Part shown: in pieces, positions 34,734-46,560 of the stretch
Position numbering within the stretch: position 1 is the first letter of the stretch
Layout: each line of letters begins with the position of its first letter
Origin: Gnetum montanum
Lineage: Eukaryota; Streptophyta; Gnetopsida; Gnetales; Gnetaceae
Direction: 5' to 3'
Length of the DNA: 64,000 nt
NCBI GenBank assembly: GCA_015680685.1
Contig: MNCI01025357.1
Location: 754,789 to 818,788, forward strand
Made by a program: the position numbers and the translations under genes
Notes under the pieces: generated by a model
Seen by the model: the letters and a program-made list of their open reading frames with translations, nothing else
Told to the model about the DNA's origin: nothing
Databases searched by the model: none

Positions 34734-37700
34734 TTATGGGCACGATCGGAGCCATTGTTACGGGTCTAGGCATGCCTGCCATGACTGTGTTTTTTGGATC
34801 ACTAATTGATTCCTTTGGCCAAAACTCTGATGCTAGCCAAATCTCCTCATTGGTGGATCATGTGTTCACGGTAATTTTTGTTTTTTTGCTTTCTTTTCTT
34901 TCAAGATCCAAGTATTTTCAGTCGCTTTTGCTGTTGCTTTAACATTCATTAGGGCTGGATTTATGGAGCTCCATGTAAAATGTGTTAGGAGAAATGTTGT
35001 TTGCTTACTTCTTAACAGACTATCTATTGTGTACATAATTCTAGAAACTAAGTTAAAAATTTGACTAGCAAGCAACTGATACTGGCTCTTCTCCGTGATT
35101 TTGTTGAATTGTAAATATGGGGCAAACCATTGAGACAAATTAAAGACTAAAATGATTCTGTTGTTCGTATTGAATCAGACAAGCATCCGGTTTGTGTACC
35201 TTGGCATTGTCATTGGAGTTGGTTCTTTCTTTGGTAATCTATAAATAAACCTTCTGCAGCAGTTTTTAAATGTGAGAGACTCTCTACATCTCCCGTTTTG
35301 CCTTTGACATTTATTTCTCAAGTTTATTTGTTCACCCGTTTCAGAGGTATCATGCTGGATGTGCACCGGAGAAAGACAAGCAGCAAGAATAAGGAGCCTC
35401 TATTTAGAAACAATTTTAAGGCAAGACATCAAATTTTTTGACACGCAAACCTCAACCGGAGAAGTTGTTGCAACGTTGGCAGGAGATACAGCACTTATTC
35501 AAGATGCCATGGGCGACAAGGTTAGTGTAACTTGACAGAAGAAGAAACAATTGTGGTTTACTGCTAGCAGCATTTTCACGTTATCTAGATTGCAGCATTT
35601 CTTGACACATGGATATCAATAATTAAGGGCAATTTTATAAAAACTTCTGCTAAAAGTTTCAAGATCTTATTAAGCAAAGATTCAAGCTAAAGAATATGTA
35701 CATAAGCTGCATTATTTTAACCCTTTATGCTTTATACAATCAGGTGGGCACCTTCCTTCAATTGATGACAACATTCTTCGGTGGCTTGATTGTAGCATTG
35801 GTAAGAGGATGGAAACTTGCCCTAGTGCTCGTAGCAACCACCCCACTTTTAATTTGTGGGGGCACTATCCTGGCCATGGTAATGACAAAGGCATCAAGTC
35901 GAGGTCAACAAGCATTTGAAGCAGCAGGAAATATAATTGAACAAACGATTAGTGCGATTAGGACGGTAAGCATAATTTATCTCTTTCATTCTTCATGTCA
36001 AAAATGAAGTCTATGCCTATTTGTATACAGCATAAAAGACTTTTGGTTTGCTTGCCTAGTTTGCATTGTGTCATTAGATGCCAAAAGAATTTAGTTTTCA
36101 CGTATTTCTTATGAAAGTCAGTACAATTTTGCAATTTAGGTTGCTTCCTTTGGTGGAGAGAAGAAAGCTATTAAAGGATATGATTCTTCCCTCAAGCCTG
36201 CATACATAACTGCTGTTCAGACTGGTTTAGCTGCTGGCTTTGGTCTAGGATTTCTCCTATCTGCTATGTATTCAAGCTATGCTTTGGCATTGTGGTATGG
36301 ATCTAGGTTGATCATCAATGAAGGATATACAGGGGGAAGAGTTATAAATGTTATATTTTCAGTTTTGACAGGGGGCATGTAAGTTGTTCCTCAATGTGAA
36401 AAAAAATAAGGTAAATTTATCATGGATGGTTTCTTATTTTAGTTTTTCTGAAATCCCTGCAGGTCTCTTAGTCAGGCATCACCATCTGTGGATGCCTTTG
36501 CGAAAGGACAAGCAGCTGCATACAAAATGTTTCAGACATTCAAAAGAAAACCAGAAATTGATGCATTTGATAAAAACGGATTAGTTATGGAAAATATCCA
36601 GGGTGACATTGAATTCAAAGATGTATATTTTAGCTATCCAGCACGTCCGGATGTCCAAATATTTTCCAACTTTTCATTGTCCATTTTGAAAGGATCTACT
36701 ACAGCTATAGTTGGAGAGAGTGGAAGTGGCAAATCTACTGTTATAAATCTTATAGAAAGGTTCTATGATCCACAAGCAGGTGAAGTTCTAATAGATGGGA
36801 TTGATATCAAGAACTTTCAGCTCATATGGATCAGAGAGAAAATTGGACTAGTAAGTCAAGAACCTGTACTGTTTGCCACAACTATTAAAGATAACATTGC
36901 ATATGGCAAAGAAGGAGCAACACTGGAGGAGATCCAACTTGCTGCTGAGATTGCTAATGCAGCGAAGTTTATAAGAAAGATGCCATTGGTATGTGTGGAA
37001 CAGTAGGGTTTTCCATTTTTTTATTTTTTTTCTCTTTTAATTTTAAAATTGTCTGTGATGCATTTACCTGTATCCAAATGTAACATGAATGTGATTCCGA
37101 TTTGCAGGGTTTTGAGACACTAGTTGGAGAGCATGGTTCACAGCTATCTGGGGGACAAAAGCAACGGATTGCCATTGCAAGAGCAATATTGAAAGACCCT
37201 AGAATTCTTCTTCTTGATGAAGCAACAAGCGCCTTAGATGCTGAATCTGAAAGAAAAGTACAAAATGCACTAGATAGAATTATGTTGAACAGAACCACGG
37301 TGGTGGTTGCTCACCGTCTAACAACGGTAAAAAATGCAGACACTATAGTCGTGGTTCAACGTGGAACGATTGTTGAAAAAGGTATCAGACATCTCAAGCT
37401 CTTCAATTACTAAATACCTCCAACAACTCTGGATTATGCTTTATGTTGTCTTACCAGCATTAACATTAAATGCCCAGCTGAATTTTTTGTCAAAAAAATT
37501 TTCTTATGTTTTTGGTGCCTCCTGAAATCTTATTCCTCAGGTTCCCATTCCCAGCTAATGTCAAATCCCCTGGGGGCATACTTCCAACTCATGAGTCTTC
37601 AAGAGATGAACGAATCAAAAGAACAGGTGGAAAGGGGTTCTGACCATATAGATATGCCTTTGGATGAAGCTGGGATTTTAGATTCAGATCAGAAACCATC

Positions 37701-40330
37701 TTCTAGAGCACTGTCATTTCGAAAATCTCAAAGTAGTAGATCATCCAGGACCAGTGGCAATCAACCCTATGATGGATTAGAAGATGTAGCTCATGGAAAT
37801 AGAACCTTCAAGGGGGACACAAAGCAAGCAAATATATTCAGATGGTTTGCAAGGACAAAAATGGAAGATATGGAGACTGGCAGGTCAGAACATGCTAGAA
37901 ATGTTCCTTTGTTAAGACTGGCAGCCTTGAATCAGCCAGAAATCCCTGTCTTGTTAGCCGGTTCTATCTCAGCAGCTATTGTTGGGCTTTCATTTCCGTT
38001 CTTTGGCCTTTTGTTTTCACATGTTATCTACAGCTTCTTTGAACCCCCAAAAAAGCTTACCAAACATGTCCGTTTTTGGTCATTTATGTTTTTGGTTTTG
38101 GCAAGTACTATGTTTGTCATGGCACCTATACAGAAATTGTGCTTTGCGATTGCTGGCGGGAAACTTGTGGAACGCATTCGATCTATAACATTCAAAAATC
38201 TTATTTACCAAGAAATTGCATGGTTTGATGACAATCAAAATTCGAGGTGAGTACCAATGGAAACTCAGTGAAATATTGAATCTATTTCAACTCAGATGCA
38301 CCTTCTTGAATAATATCATGTTTTCTTGTACCAAATATATATGTCCAGTGGTGCCCTAGTAGCCAGATTGTCAACGGATGCTACAATTGTCCGTGCTGCT
38401 GTAGGAGATGCTTTATCACTTCTTGTACAGAATATTGCAGCAATTACTGCCGGCATCATCATAAGCTTTACAGCAAGCTGGAAGTTGGCTCTCTTGATTC
38501 TAGCTCTAGTTCCACTTTTTGGTCTTCATGGTTGGATACAAGTAAAGTACTTAAAAGGGTTTTCTGAGGATGCAAAGGTTTGATTCACAGCTACAGTAGT
38601 GTTTTTATAAGTAAAACTTTCAGTCATGTCATAGTTCACTGCCAGGGTAACTTTACATTTTGTTCAGTCTAGAGACCCAGTAAAGTCTTCATCTAAACAA
38701 ATTTTAAGATATGATAAAAGTAAATAGACGGTTTGTTGCCTTTACACATTTAGTTTAGATCAGTAAAAGATATTTTACGTATTATCATCATTTTCATTTA
38801 CTATATTTACATGGAATATTAATTTTCAGATGAAGTACGAACAAGCCAGTCACGTTGCAAGTGAGGCAGTAGGGAGCATACGAACTGTTGCTTCATTTTG
38901 TGCAGAGGAGAAGGTGTTAAAGCTTTACAACGAGAAATGTAAAGCTCCCGTTAAAAAAGGAACCCAAATGGGAACTCTGAGCGGAGCTGGTCTAGGGTTT
39001 TCTAATTTTGCAATGTATTCCTCATACACCTTGATGTTTTGGGCGGGCTCCCGAATGGTGAAAGGGGGAGAAACCACCTTCGGAGACGTTTTCCGGATAA
39101 GAACGCTTAAAATCGCTTTTCACATTGTTATAAATCCTTTTTCACTCATTATATTCCCAGATACGTCAATCCATATTGGCAAACAAACAGATTCAACCCA
39201 TACTGTCAAACTCATTCATTTCAAGATAAACTACGAAAACTTGTTGAAAAAATATACTTTTTCTCACTTCGCTGAAATTCAACTATTTCATAACTGTTAT
39301 CAAATGCCGATCCACTCTAACCAAGAGCATTGCTACAGGTGTTTTTTGCTATAACAATGACTGCTCTGGCAGTATCAAGATCCATGGGAATGGCCCCTGA
39401 TTTTGGCAAAGTCCAAACTTCCGTTAATTCAGTATTTAATATTCTTGATCGCAAATCAAAAATTGATGCAAGTGATGATGCTGGAGAAAAAATAGGAAAC
39501 GTTAAAGGAGATGTACAAGTCTGCCATGTTAACTTCAGTTATCCCAGTAGAAAGGATGTTCAAGTATTCAGAGACTTGAACATCTTCTTTCCTTGTGGCA
39601 AGGTGCAATGCAACATATTTTTCCTAGTCTCTTATCATTTTCTTAGCCAGCTAAATAACTGAATATGTTGGCTTGAATTTATCAGACTGTTGCATTAGTT
39701 GGAGAAAGCGGAAGTGGAAAATCTACCGTAATTGCGCTTTTGCAGAGATTCTATGATCCAGATTCTGGAAGCATTTTGCTTGATGGAATAGACATAAAAA
39801 AGCTGCAAGTTAAATGGCTGAGAGAGCAGATGGGCCTTGTGAGTCAAGAGCCAGTTTTGTTCAATGACACGATTCGAGCAAATATTGCTTATGGCAAGGA
39901 TGGGCTAGTTACAGAGGAGCAAATCATAGAAGCAGCGAAGGCTTCCAATGCTCATCAATTCATATCTGCACTTCCCCAGGGCTACGATACGCTGGTCGGT
40001 GAGCGTGGAATCCAATTGTCAGGTGGTCAGAAACAGCGTATAGCAATTGCTAGAGCGATCGTCAAGGATCCTACAATTCTGTTACTGGATGAAGCCACGA
40101 GTGCCCTGGATGCTGAATCTGAAAGACTAGTTCAAGATGCGCTAGATCATGTGAAACTGAACAGAACCACCATCGTGGTAGCACATCGCCTGTCAACCAT
40201 TAAAGATGCAGATGTGATTGCTGTAGTAAAAAATGGAGCTATAGCAGAACAAGGTAGTCATGATGAGCTTCTAGCTATAAAACATGGGGCATATTCCTCA
40301 CTGGTTAAGCTTCATATGTCTTCCTCATAG
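34535..40330 (+). CDS. ABCB: B-type (MDR/P-glycoprotein-like) ABC transporter, 12 exons
   Basis: Full-length plant ABCB exporter, 1312 residues. It would use ATP to move substrates (auxin or specialised metabolites in known relatives) across a membrane. Exons: 34535-34870, 35179-35233, 35345-35520, 35744-35965, 36140-36378, 36463-36988, 37108-37381, 37541-38246, 38349-38577, 38830-39096, 39339-39602, 39686-40330; total 3939 bp, phases consistent. Layout is TMD1-NBD1-linker-TMD2-NBD2. NBD1: Walker [10 protein letters not shown] (~427), LSGGQ (~531), Walker [13 protein letters not shown] (~551), H-loop VVVAHR. NBD2: Walker A ~1104, LSGGQ ~1209, Walker B ~1229, VVAHRLS. All key residues are present. 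A Ser-rich linker follows NBD1. Best resemblance is the ABCB4/11/21-type clade; the substrate cannot be told. All introns are GT-AG except intron 10. Confidence 0.95.
39097..39338 (+). other. ABCB intron 10 with AT instead of GT at the 5' splice site
   Basis: Homology places the exon 10/11 junction between ..FGDVFR and VFFAIT.., giving CGG|ATAAGA..TGCTACAG|GTG. The donor is ATAAGA, one transition away from the standard GTAAGA, and it does not match the U12 donor ATATCCTT. The intron is 242 bp, so retention shifts the frame and hits a stop at 39352-39354, removing most of NBD2. A GT at 39088 would splice in frame with loss of three residues but has a poor context. Confidence 0.8.
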
Positions 40331-40739
40331 TCACACCTAACATCATCACCATATACGGTACCCACCTTGATTATACTGTTTCAGCGTGCACCCAAAAATC
40401 GGTTCAGCTATATGACTTTCTTCTCTTTCACCATTTGACTTTAGCCAGAGCTAAAACTATCTATTGGCAATTCGTGTGCATCCAAAATATCAATGTATAT
40501 TTACTACCAATGTTTACTAAATCTTGTGTTTATAGCAATGATAAGACGTAAAACTCTTTGAACAATGATGATATTCAAATTCGGCTGGCATGATATGGCA
40601 AGGCATGAGTTAGTATCCGCAAGAACCAACCACTTATTGTGCAAGAAAACTGAATTGGATAGATACAGCCCCACACATAAACATAAAAAGTACTCTTCAT
40701 CATCATTTAAGTCTTGTCCTAACAAAAATTCCTAGAAAT

Positions 40740-41150
40740 ATGATGTAGCAATCTTTTCTTTAAAATTCATCATCTTATCTTCTTTAGACATGACTAAACC
40801 ATCTAATATGTCATTTCTATAGCTTATGTGCAATAAAAGCCACTTCACACTTTCCTCTAATATTTAGATTATACAAGTTATCTCTTTTGATAACATTGAA
40901 TATCCATTAAGGATTTACATTTCTATCATTTGCATTTTAAAACCATTAGCAATTTTTACTGCACTGATTTATTATGTATGATGCTTTTTTACTGTCCAAT
41001 GTTCAACACTATATAAGGCTTGATCATTGTCATGTAAAAGTTTTGCTTTAGCTTTATTGGAACCCTTTTATTGCATAAAACAACACTAGCCTTTCTCCAT
41101 TTTGATCATCCTACCTCAAACTTATTTGTTATATCTAATCAATTTCATTA
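40740..41150 (-). pseudogene. LINE (RTE-like) reverse transcriptase tail
   Basis: On the minus strand near 41125-41050 the frame gives KWRKASVVLCNKRVPIKLK, then QNFYMTMIKP. This is the conserved segment after the RT core of plant LINEs of the RTE kind (usual form WR.ASGVLCD..P.KLKGKFYRT..RPAMLYG). Later pieces (NKSVQ.KLLMVLKC, near 40970) fit the next conserved segment. Stops and shifts are frequent. It begins about 400 bp past the ABCB stop, in the opposite orientation. Ends and target duplication were not found. Confidence 0.7.
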
Positions 41151-41300
41151 TTTGCTTATAGCATTGCTCCTATTAAGCAAAACTATTTACAATGAGATAC
41201 TGTTTACTTTAAATTAATACTTCTATTATAGTACTGTTTAAATTTCTACTTAAAAGTACATTCCTAAGCTCAAGCCTCAATGCCTAAGGAAGAGGGTGTG

Positions 41301-42185
41301 TGATGAGCAACGAAGTACCCCTATGCTCAACCATACGAATCACAAGCGTTCATGCACAATCCAATCGAATTCCGTAGACCTTAAGTCTTCAAGTACACTG
41401 GTTCTAAGAAGTGAAATCTAATTGTTACAATCATTGTCTTTCCAATTACACTTGTGAAATGCAAAGGTATAGTTAAGTGCAACTAAGGCATTTAATTTTT
41501 ATCATTTTTTATGTTTTATGTTCTTGGTGCTTAAAATAAAGAAATGAAGTAATTTTTAATAGCTGACTTAATCTAACTAATTAATCTCTAACTAATCCTA
41601 ACATAAGTATCATGTCCCACTTTCTGTACACATCTTAAACACGTACAACACTACTGGGTTACCAAATGTTAAGCGTTGCTGGGATTACCAAGCCTCATGC
41701 ACATGCTCAAAGCAATTGTACTTTTGTTCTTAATTAATTACCATTTAACTTAGTGAATTTAGCTTAATTTACCTTAATTACTTGGAAGCATTAAATAAAG
41801 TTATATAAAATATTAAATGCATAAATAAAATATTTAATCTAGCCAAGGTGCTACAAGGTTTATTAGAAAGCTTGTCTTTATTACCGCACACACTGCCATG
41901 CTTAAGTACAACAATGCTTGAATAAAGATCCATACATTCAATAACTCCTGTTGTAGGCACTTTGGAAAATATTTTAATTCTGGAGAAAAGAAACTACAAG
42001 AGCTTTGCTATGCTATGACAAAACTATATTCCCAAACCATGCACCCAATTGCTATATGTATAGGTCGGCACACATCCCATGATATCAGATATCCAACATC
42101 ACTTCTTGGTCCCCCGATATCAGGTATCTGATGTCAGAGTGGAACAAAATACACTTCATCATACCTTCACAACTGAATGAAAACT
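41301..42185 (-). repeat. 3' LTR and polypurine tract of FG
   Basis: 861 bp, plus-strand view TGATGAGCAACG..CTTCATCA. On its right the minus strand reads CATTCAGTTGTGAAGGTA, the decayed polypurine tract. U3 array about 42140-42081; TATA-like TATATGTATAG near 42055. Confidence 0.9.
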
Positions 42186-44095
42186 CACCCTCGAGTGAAC
42201 AAAAGGAGGAATAAGTCTCTTGCAAAATATTGAGAAGGTATTGGATTATTGACTGATATGCAAACTAACTCAAATGAAATAGACAGACTTTAAGTGCCCA
42301 ACTATACAGATTTACAATCTTTTACAAAATTGGGTGTTCATGACAACAGAATTAAACACCATGGCCAAATTTGACATCCAACTCCTCTAGTAGTTAAAAA
42401 GTGAGGAAGAAGATTCAATGATCATGAAAGGTCCTGGTCACATGGTGGTGTTGTTTATTCTTTGGTGAAGACAGTCCCGCTTCTAATCCACGTTTCCCAC
42501 TACAATCACAACAAAATCATAGATTAGTGTGCAATGTGTAACATATAGCTTTTAGGTACCTTGTCTCATCAGTAGTTCCACTTGGCTAGGTTGTAATTAT
42601 GATGGATTGATTCCTTTGATAGTGTTAGTAAGAAGACTTAAAAATGGGGTGAAATGGATAAGCAGTCCATTACTAAATTTTGAAAAGCCCATATGTGATG
42701 AAATACTTGAAGAGGGTTAAACAATTCACAACAACAAAAAAGATAATTTCATTGAAAAACCTTGTAAAGATGCACACAATTGGATGTCATTGATGGGGCA
42801 CACAAAAAGATTTGATTGTGAGAATGTCTAAGGGTAAAGAACTTAACCAACCCAACCAAAAGGTATGCAAGTGAGCCCTCTTCAAAGTAAGTAAATGCCC
42901 TTTATTGCCCTTGCATAACCTCAAACCAAGGAGTCTATGGACCCCATGGATGATTAATGGTTATAGAAAGTTAAGTATGAAAACCCAAAAGAAACTGCCT
43001 AAGAATTTTGACACATCAAACCAAGACATCGATCAAGAACATGTACACTAACAATGAGGTAAGGCATGGAAAACATAGATGGATGAGAGAAAAAGTTGAA
43101 TGGAGTTCCTAATTAAGGTCACATGAAGTCTGTTGCAAATGTTGTGGTTAAGTGACTTAATAAAACCCATCATTAGTCCAAACCAAAACCAACCATGTTC
43201 AGTGACTTCACATTATCACTTTAAGACTGGTCCACTCCCTTGAGATACAAGAGTGCTCCCACAAAACAACCACTACTTATTTAAGAAGAAAAAAAAAGCA
43301 GGAAGTGAGAAGGGCCTTAGTTAGAGGGGACCTTCAGGCATGGGTAACATGTCTTTCTAGTCCCATAACCAATGCTTATAGCTTGTTTATTTTGTCTAAG
43401 GGATGCGCTTTGAATTCCCATCGTTTTTTTTTTTTTTGGAAATGGAAACCATACCATGTAAAGAATTATTCAACTTCTTGTTATTGGTCAACATGGAATG
43501 ATTAGAAATCAGTGAAAACACACATGCATCTAAGTAAGCAAAAAGGCACAAAGAGTATTGAGTCACCTTAAAGTCACACCCTATTCAATCCTTTCAAAGT
43601 TCAAAAACTACCAAGGTCACAAGTTTATTAAAGTTTTATTAATGAAAAAGGGATCTTGTACTTCCAGAAAAAAGAAAACCATAGAGTCTATGGTTGGGTG
43701 GATGTCGTGGACTCACTGCCTATTTCATGAAAAAGAAACCATGTCCTAGTTATCAGTAACAAAATTTAAAGCTAGAATCTAGACACTAATAATCAAATAA
43801 CCGGATAGCACATGCCCACATCAAACAAATCACACTATACCTAGTTGGTAATAAGGCACATTATTATTAAAAAACAATAAGAAAATCACACCAAAATAAA
43901 GAAAAATATACAAGAAGTTGTAAAATATTTAAGAAAAATAAAACCTACTAATGATGTTGTAAAACAAAAAATTGGAAAAAAAATTAATAACATAAAAAAC
44001 AAAAAGGTGTAAGTTAAAGAAGGTGTAAAACGAAAAATTGTAAAAATAACAAGGTGTAAAATAAAAAGATGAAAAACTAAGGAGCCACTTATATA
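42186..44095 (-). other. 3' non-coding region of FG
   Basis: No ORFX or other protein is visible. It contains the block CCTTCAGGCATGGGTAACAT (43331-43350) and, near 42895-42920, a TTATTGCCCTTGCATAACC stretch shared with N1 and H. A/T-rich simple sequence fills 43860-44090. Confidence 0.7.
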
Positions 44096-44096
44096 G

Positions 44097-45216
44097 TTAG
44101 CATAGATGGCCACCTCCCCCACAACTAGGTTGAAAGGAGGAGATCCAAAAAATCAAGCATGGTTGACCACTGAGTTCCTTATAATTATGGAAAGGTTTGA
44201 TTTGTTGCATGTTGACCAGTTGTTTTTTATCTGGGCTCTTAGGTTTGTAGATTAACATGGCCCTAAAAGGAAAGGTTTCATAAATGATATAAAGCCCTTC
44301 CCACAACATCTGGAATTTAGTTCATTGAGGTATGTGCGTGGGGTTCAAGTAGAGAACCTTATCTCTAGGTTGAAATTTTACTTTCTGTATTCTAAGTTCA
44401 TGGAATTTTTTATTAAATGCCTTGTGCAACTTGTTAGATGATAGGGCCATCAATCGATTTTCATCTAACAGGTTGAGATTCATTAATCTTTCTTTTTTTG
44501 CTAGACTTAAGTAGTCAAGGTCAAGGTATAGGTTGTTGAAAGTGTACAAATCTTGGATTGAATAGGAAGAGTTGGAAAATTTCCATACACAAGCTTATAG
44601 GAAGAGTAGCCTATAGGAAGCTTCCAAGTGAAGTAGTAGGCCCAAAGGACATCATTGAGTTTTGTGCTCCAATCCCTCCTATATTTGCTAACTTTTCTCA
44701 TTAAGATCTTAGTGATTTCCCTATTTGTAACCTTAACTTGACCATTGGCTTGAGAATGAGGAGGTGTTGTTAATTTATGCTCAAACGCCAAGCATTGCAT
44801 GAGCTTCTAAAAGGTAGTGCCTATAGAGTGGGTTCCACTATTAGAAATTAATGCATGTGGCACACCAAACCTATTTACAACATTCTATTATACAAACTAA
44901 GAAATAGTAGAAGATGTATAGTCGGTGATAGCTACTACTTCTACCCATTTCATATAATAGTTAACAATGACTATGATGTATGCCTTTCCATTTGACATGG
45001 GCATGATGGAACCCATGAAGTTAATGCCCCAAATGTCAAAGGATTCTAGTGCTTGGATCCATTGTTGGGGTTTCTCCATTTGAGCAATCATTCCACCATT
45101 GTGTTGGCAACATTCACAAGAATGGACAAACTAGTGAGCATCCCTAAAAAGTGTTGGCCAATAATACCTTGCCATCGAGATCTTAATGGTTGTGCATCTC
45201 CCAACATAGTGGCCCT
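44097..45216 (-). pseudogene. integrase of FG, distal (3') copy
   Basis: Reads from the zinc-binding end (..CECCQHNGG.., near 45105) through FDIWGINFMGSIMPMSNGK (first catalytic residue now Asn), the NSGTHSIG segment and VTNREI, to the GPY/F-like C-terminus (44309-44097, WEGLYIIYETFPF..). About 360 bp of it (44855-45213) is also present at 45914-46274 with roughly a tenth of sites different. Stops throughout. Confidence 0.8.
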
Positions 45217-45913
45217 ACCATATGAATCACAACCCTTTACACACAATTTGGTTGAACTTCGTAGACCTTAAGTTCCTCAGTACATTGGTTCTAAGAAGTG
45301 AAATCTAATTGGTACGATCATTGTCTTCTTAGTTCCACCTGTGAGGTACAAGTGTATGGTTAAGTGCAACTAATTAATCTAGAACAAGAATGAAAGGTAG
45401 AGGAATTTAATATCTAATTAATCTACTACCTAGCTAGCCTAACACAAATACTCATTCCCACTCTGTAGACACATCTTGAATGCATATAACGCTACTAGGT
45501 TATCAAACGTTAAGCATTTTTGGGTTACCAAGCACTACACATGTGCTAATTACTTAATTAAAGTGCCTTAAAGTAAAGTGCATGAATATTAAATGCATTA
45601 AAAGAAACATTAATCTATTCTTAGTGCTACATGAATATTTCTATCACACTGTTGTACTCAAGTACATCAATGCTCAAACAAAGATATGTACACACTCAGA
45701 CTCCTATTGTGGGCACTCAAACATATTCTAACTTTGGAATGGCTAAAATGTAAAAACTTTGTTATTCTATGCAAAAACTAATTGTGAAATCATGTGCCCA
45801 AGTGCTATATTTATAGGTCAACATATATCTTGCAACATCATATATTCAACATCACATCTTGGAGCTCAATATCAGGTATTCAATATCGGAGCACATCAAA
45901 ACATGATTCATCA
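45217..45913 (-). mobile_element. LTR fragment lodged between two integrase copies
   Basis: A family LTR in the same orientation as FG but of a different subtype. Its minus-strand 5' end (TGATGAATCATG.., 45913) is complete; its other end lacks about 28 bp and joins integrase sequence at GGCCC/TACC (about 45214-45217). There is no 5-bp target duplication; instead ~360 bp of integrase lies on both sides. U3 sites about 45895-45840. Confidence 0.85.
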
Positions 45914-46560
45914 ATGTGGCACACCAAACCTATTTACAACATTCTGTTGTACAAACTAAGCAAAAGTAGAAGATGTGTAGTCAGTGATAGTTGCTGCTTC
46001 TACCCATTTTGTACAATAGTGAACAATGACTATGATGTACACCTTTTCATTTGACATAGGCATGATAGGATCCATGAAGTTAATGCCCCAAATTTTGAAG
46101 GGTTCTAGTGGTTGGATCCACTATTGAGGTCTCTCCATTTGAGTGATCATTCCACCATTTCATTGGCAACACTCACAAGAACAGATAAATTAGTAAGCAT
46201 CCTTGAAAAGTGTTTGCCAATAATACCCTACCATCAGGACCTTAATGATCATGCATCTCCTAGCATAGTGGCCCCCACAAGGACCCTCATGAGCATCTTG
46301 GAAAATGCGTAGTTGATCAACATTAGGGACACACCAATGAACTAGGACATCAACACACACCTTGTAGAGGTGCCTATTGATCTTCATGAAGTGTTTCACC
46401 TAGTGAAGAAACTATTGTTTCTTCTAATGATCCAACTCTTATGACATCTCTTGAGTGACAAGATAGGTGAGAATTCCATCGTACTATTTAGGCTTAGTGG
46501 GCAATTGTTTAGTTATGGCCCCCGTGAAGAGGAGTTCATTAGGAAACTGATCAGACAAAT
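45914..46560 (-). pseudogene. integrase of FG, proximal (5') copy, truncated
   Basis: Runs from the zinc-binding end (CVPNVDQLRIFQDAHEGPC, near 46340-46280) through WGINFMDPIMPMSN (near 46060) and the TKWVEAATITDYTSST segment, to GVPH at 45914, where it meets the LTR fragment. The second Asp and Glu of the DDE triad are missing from this copy. Confidence 0.8.

Noticed and set aside
34483-34782. Antisense ORF over ABCB exon 1
   Set aside because: It lies opposite a clear coding exon, has no recognisable domain and is best explained as a shadow frame.
39097-39338. U12-type AT-AC intron in ABCB
   Set aside because: The donor ATAAGA does not match ATATCC, and the intron ends in CAG, not AC.
45217-45913. 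Simple solo-LTR insertion into integrase
   Set aside because: No 5-bp duplication, one end truncated, and ~360 bp of integrase on both sides.
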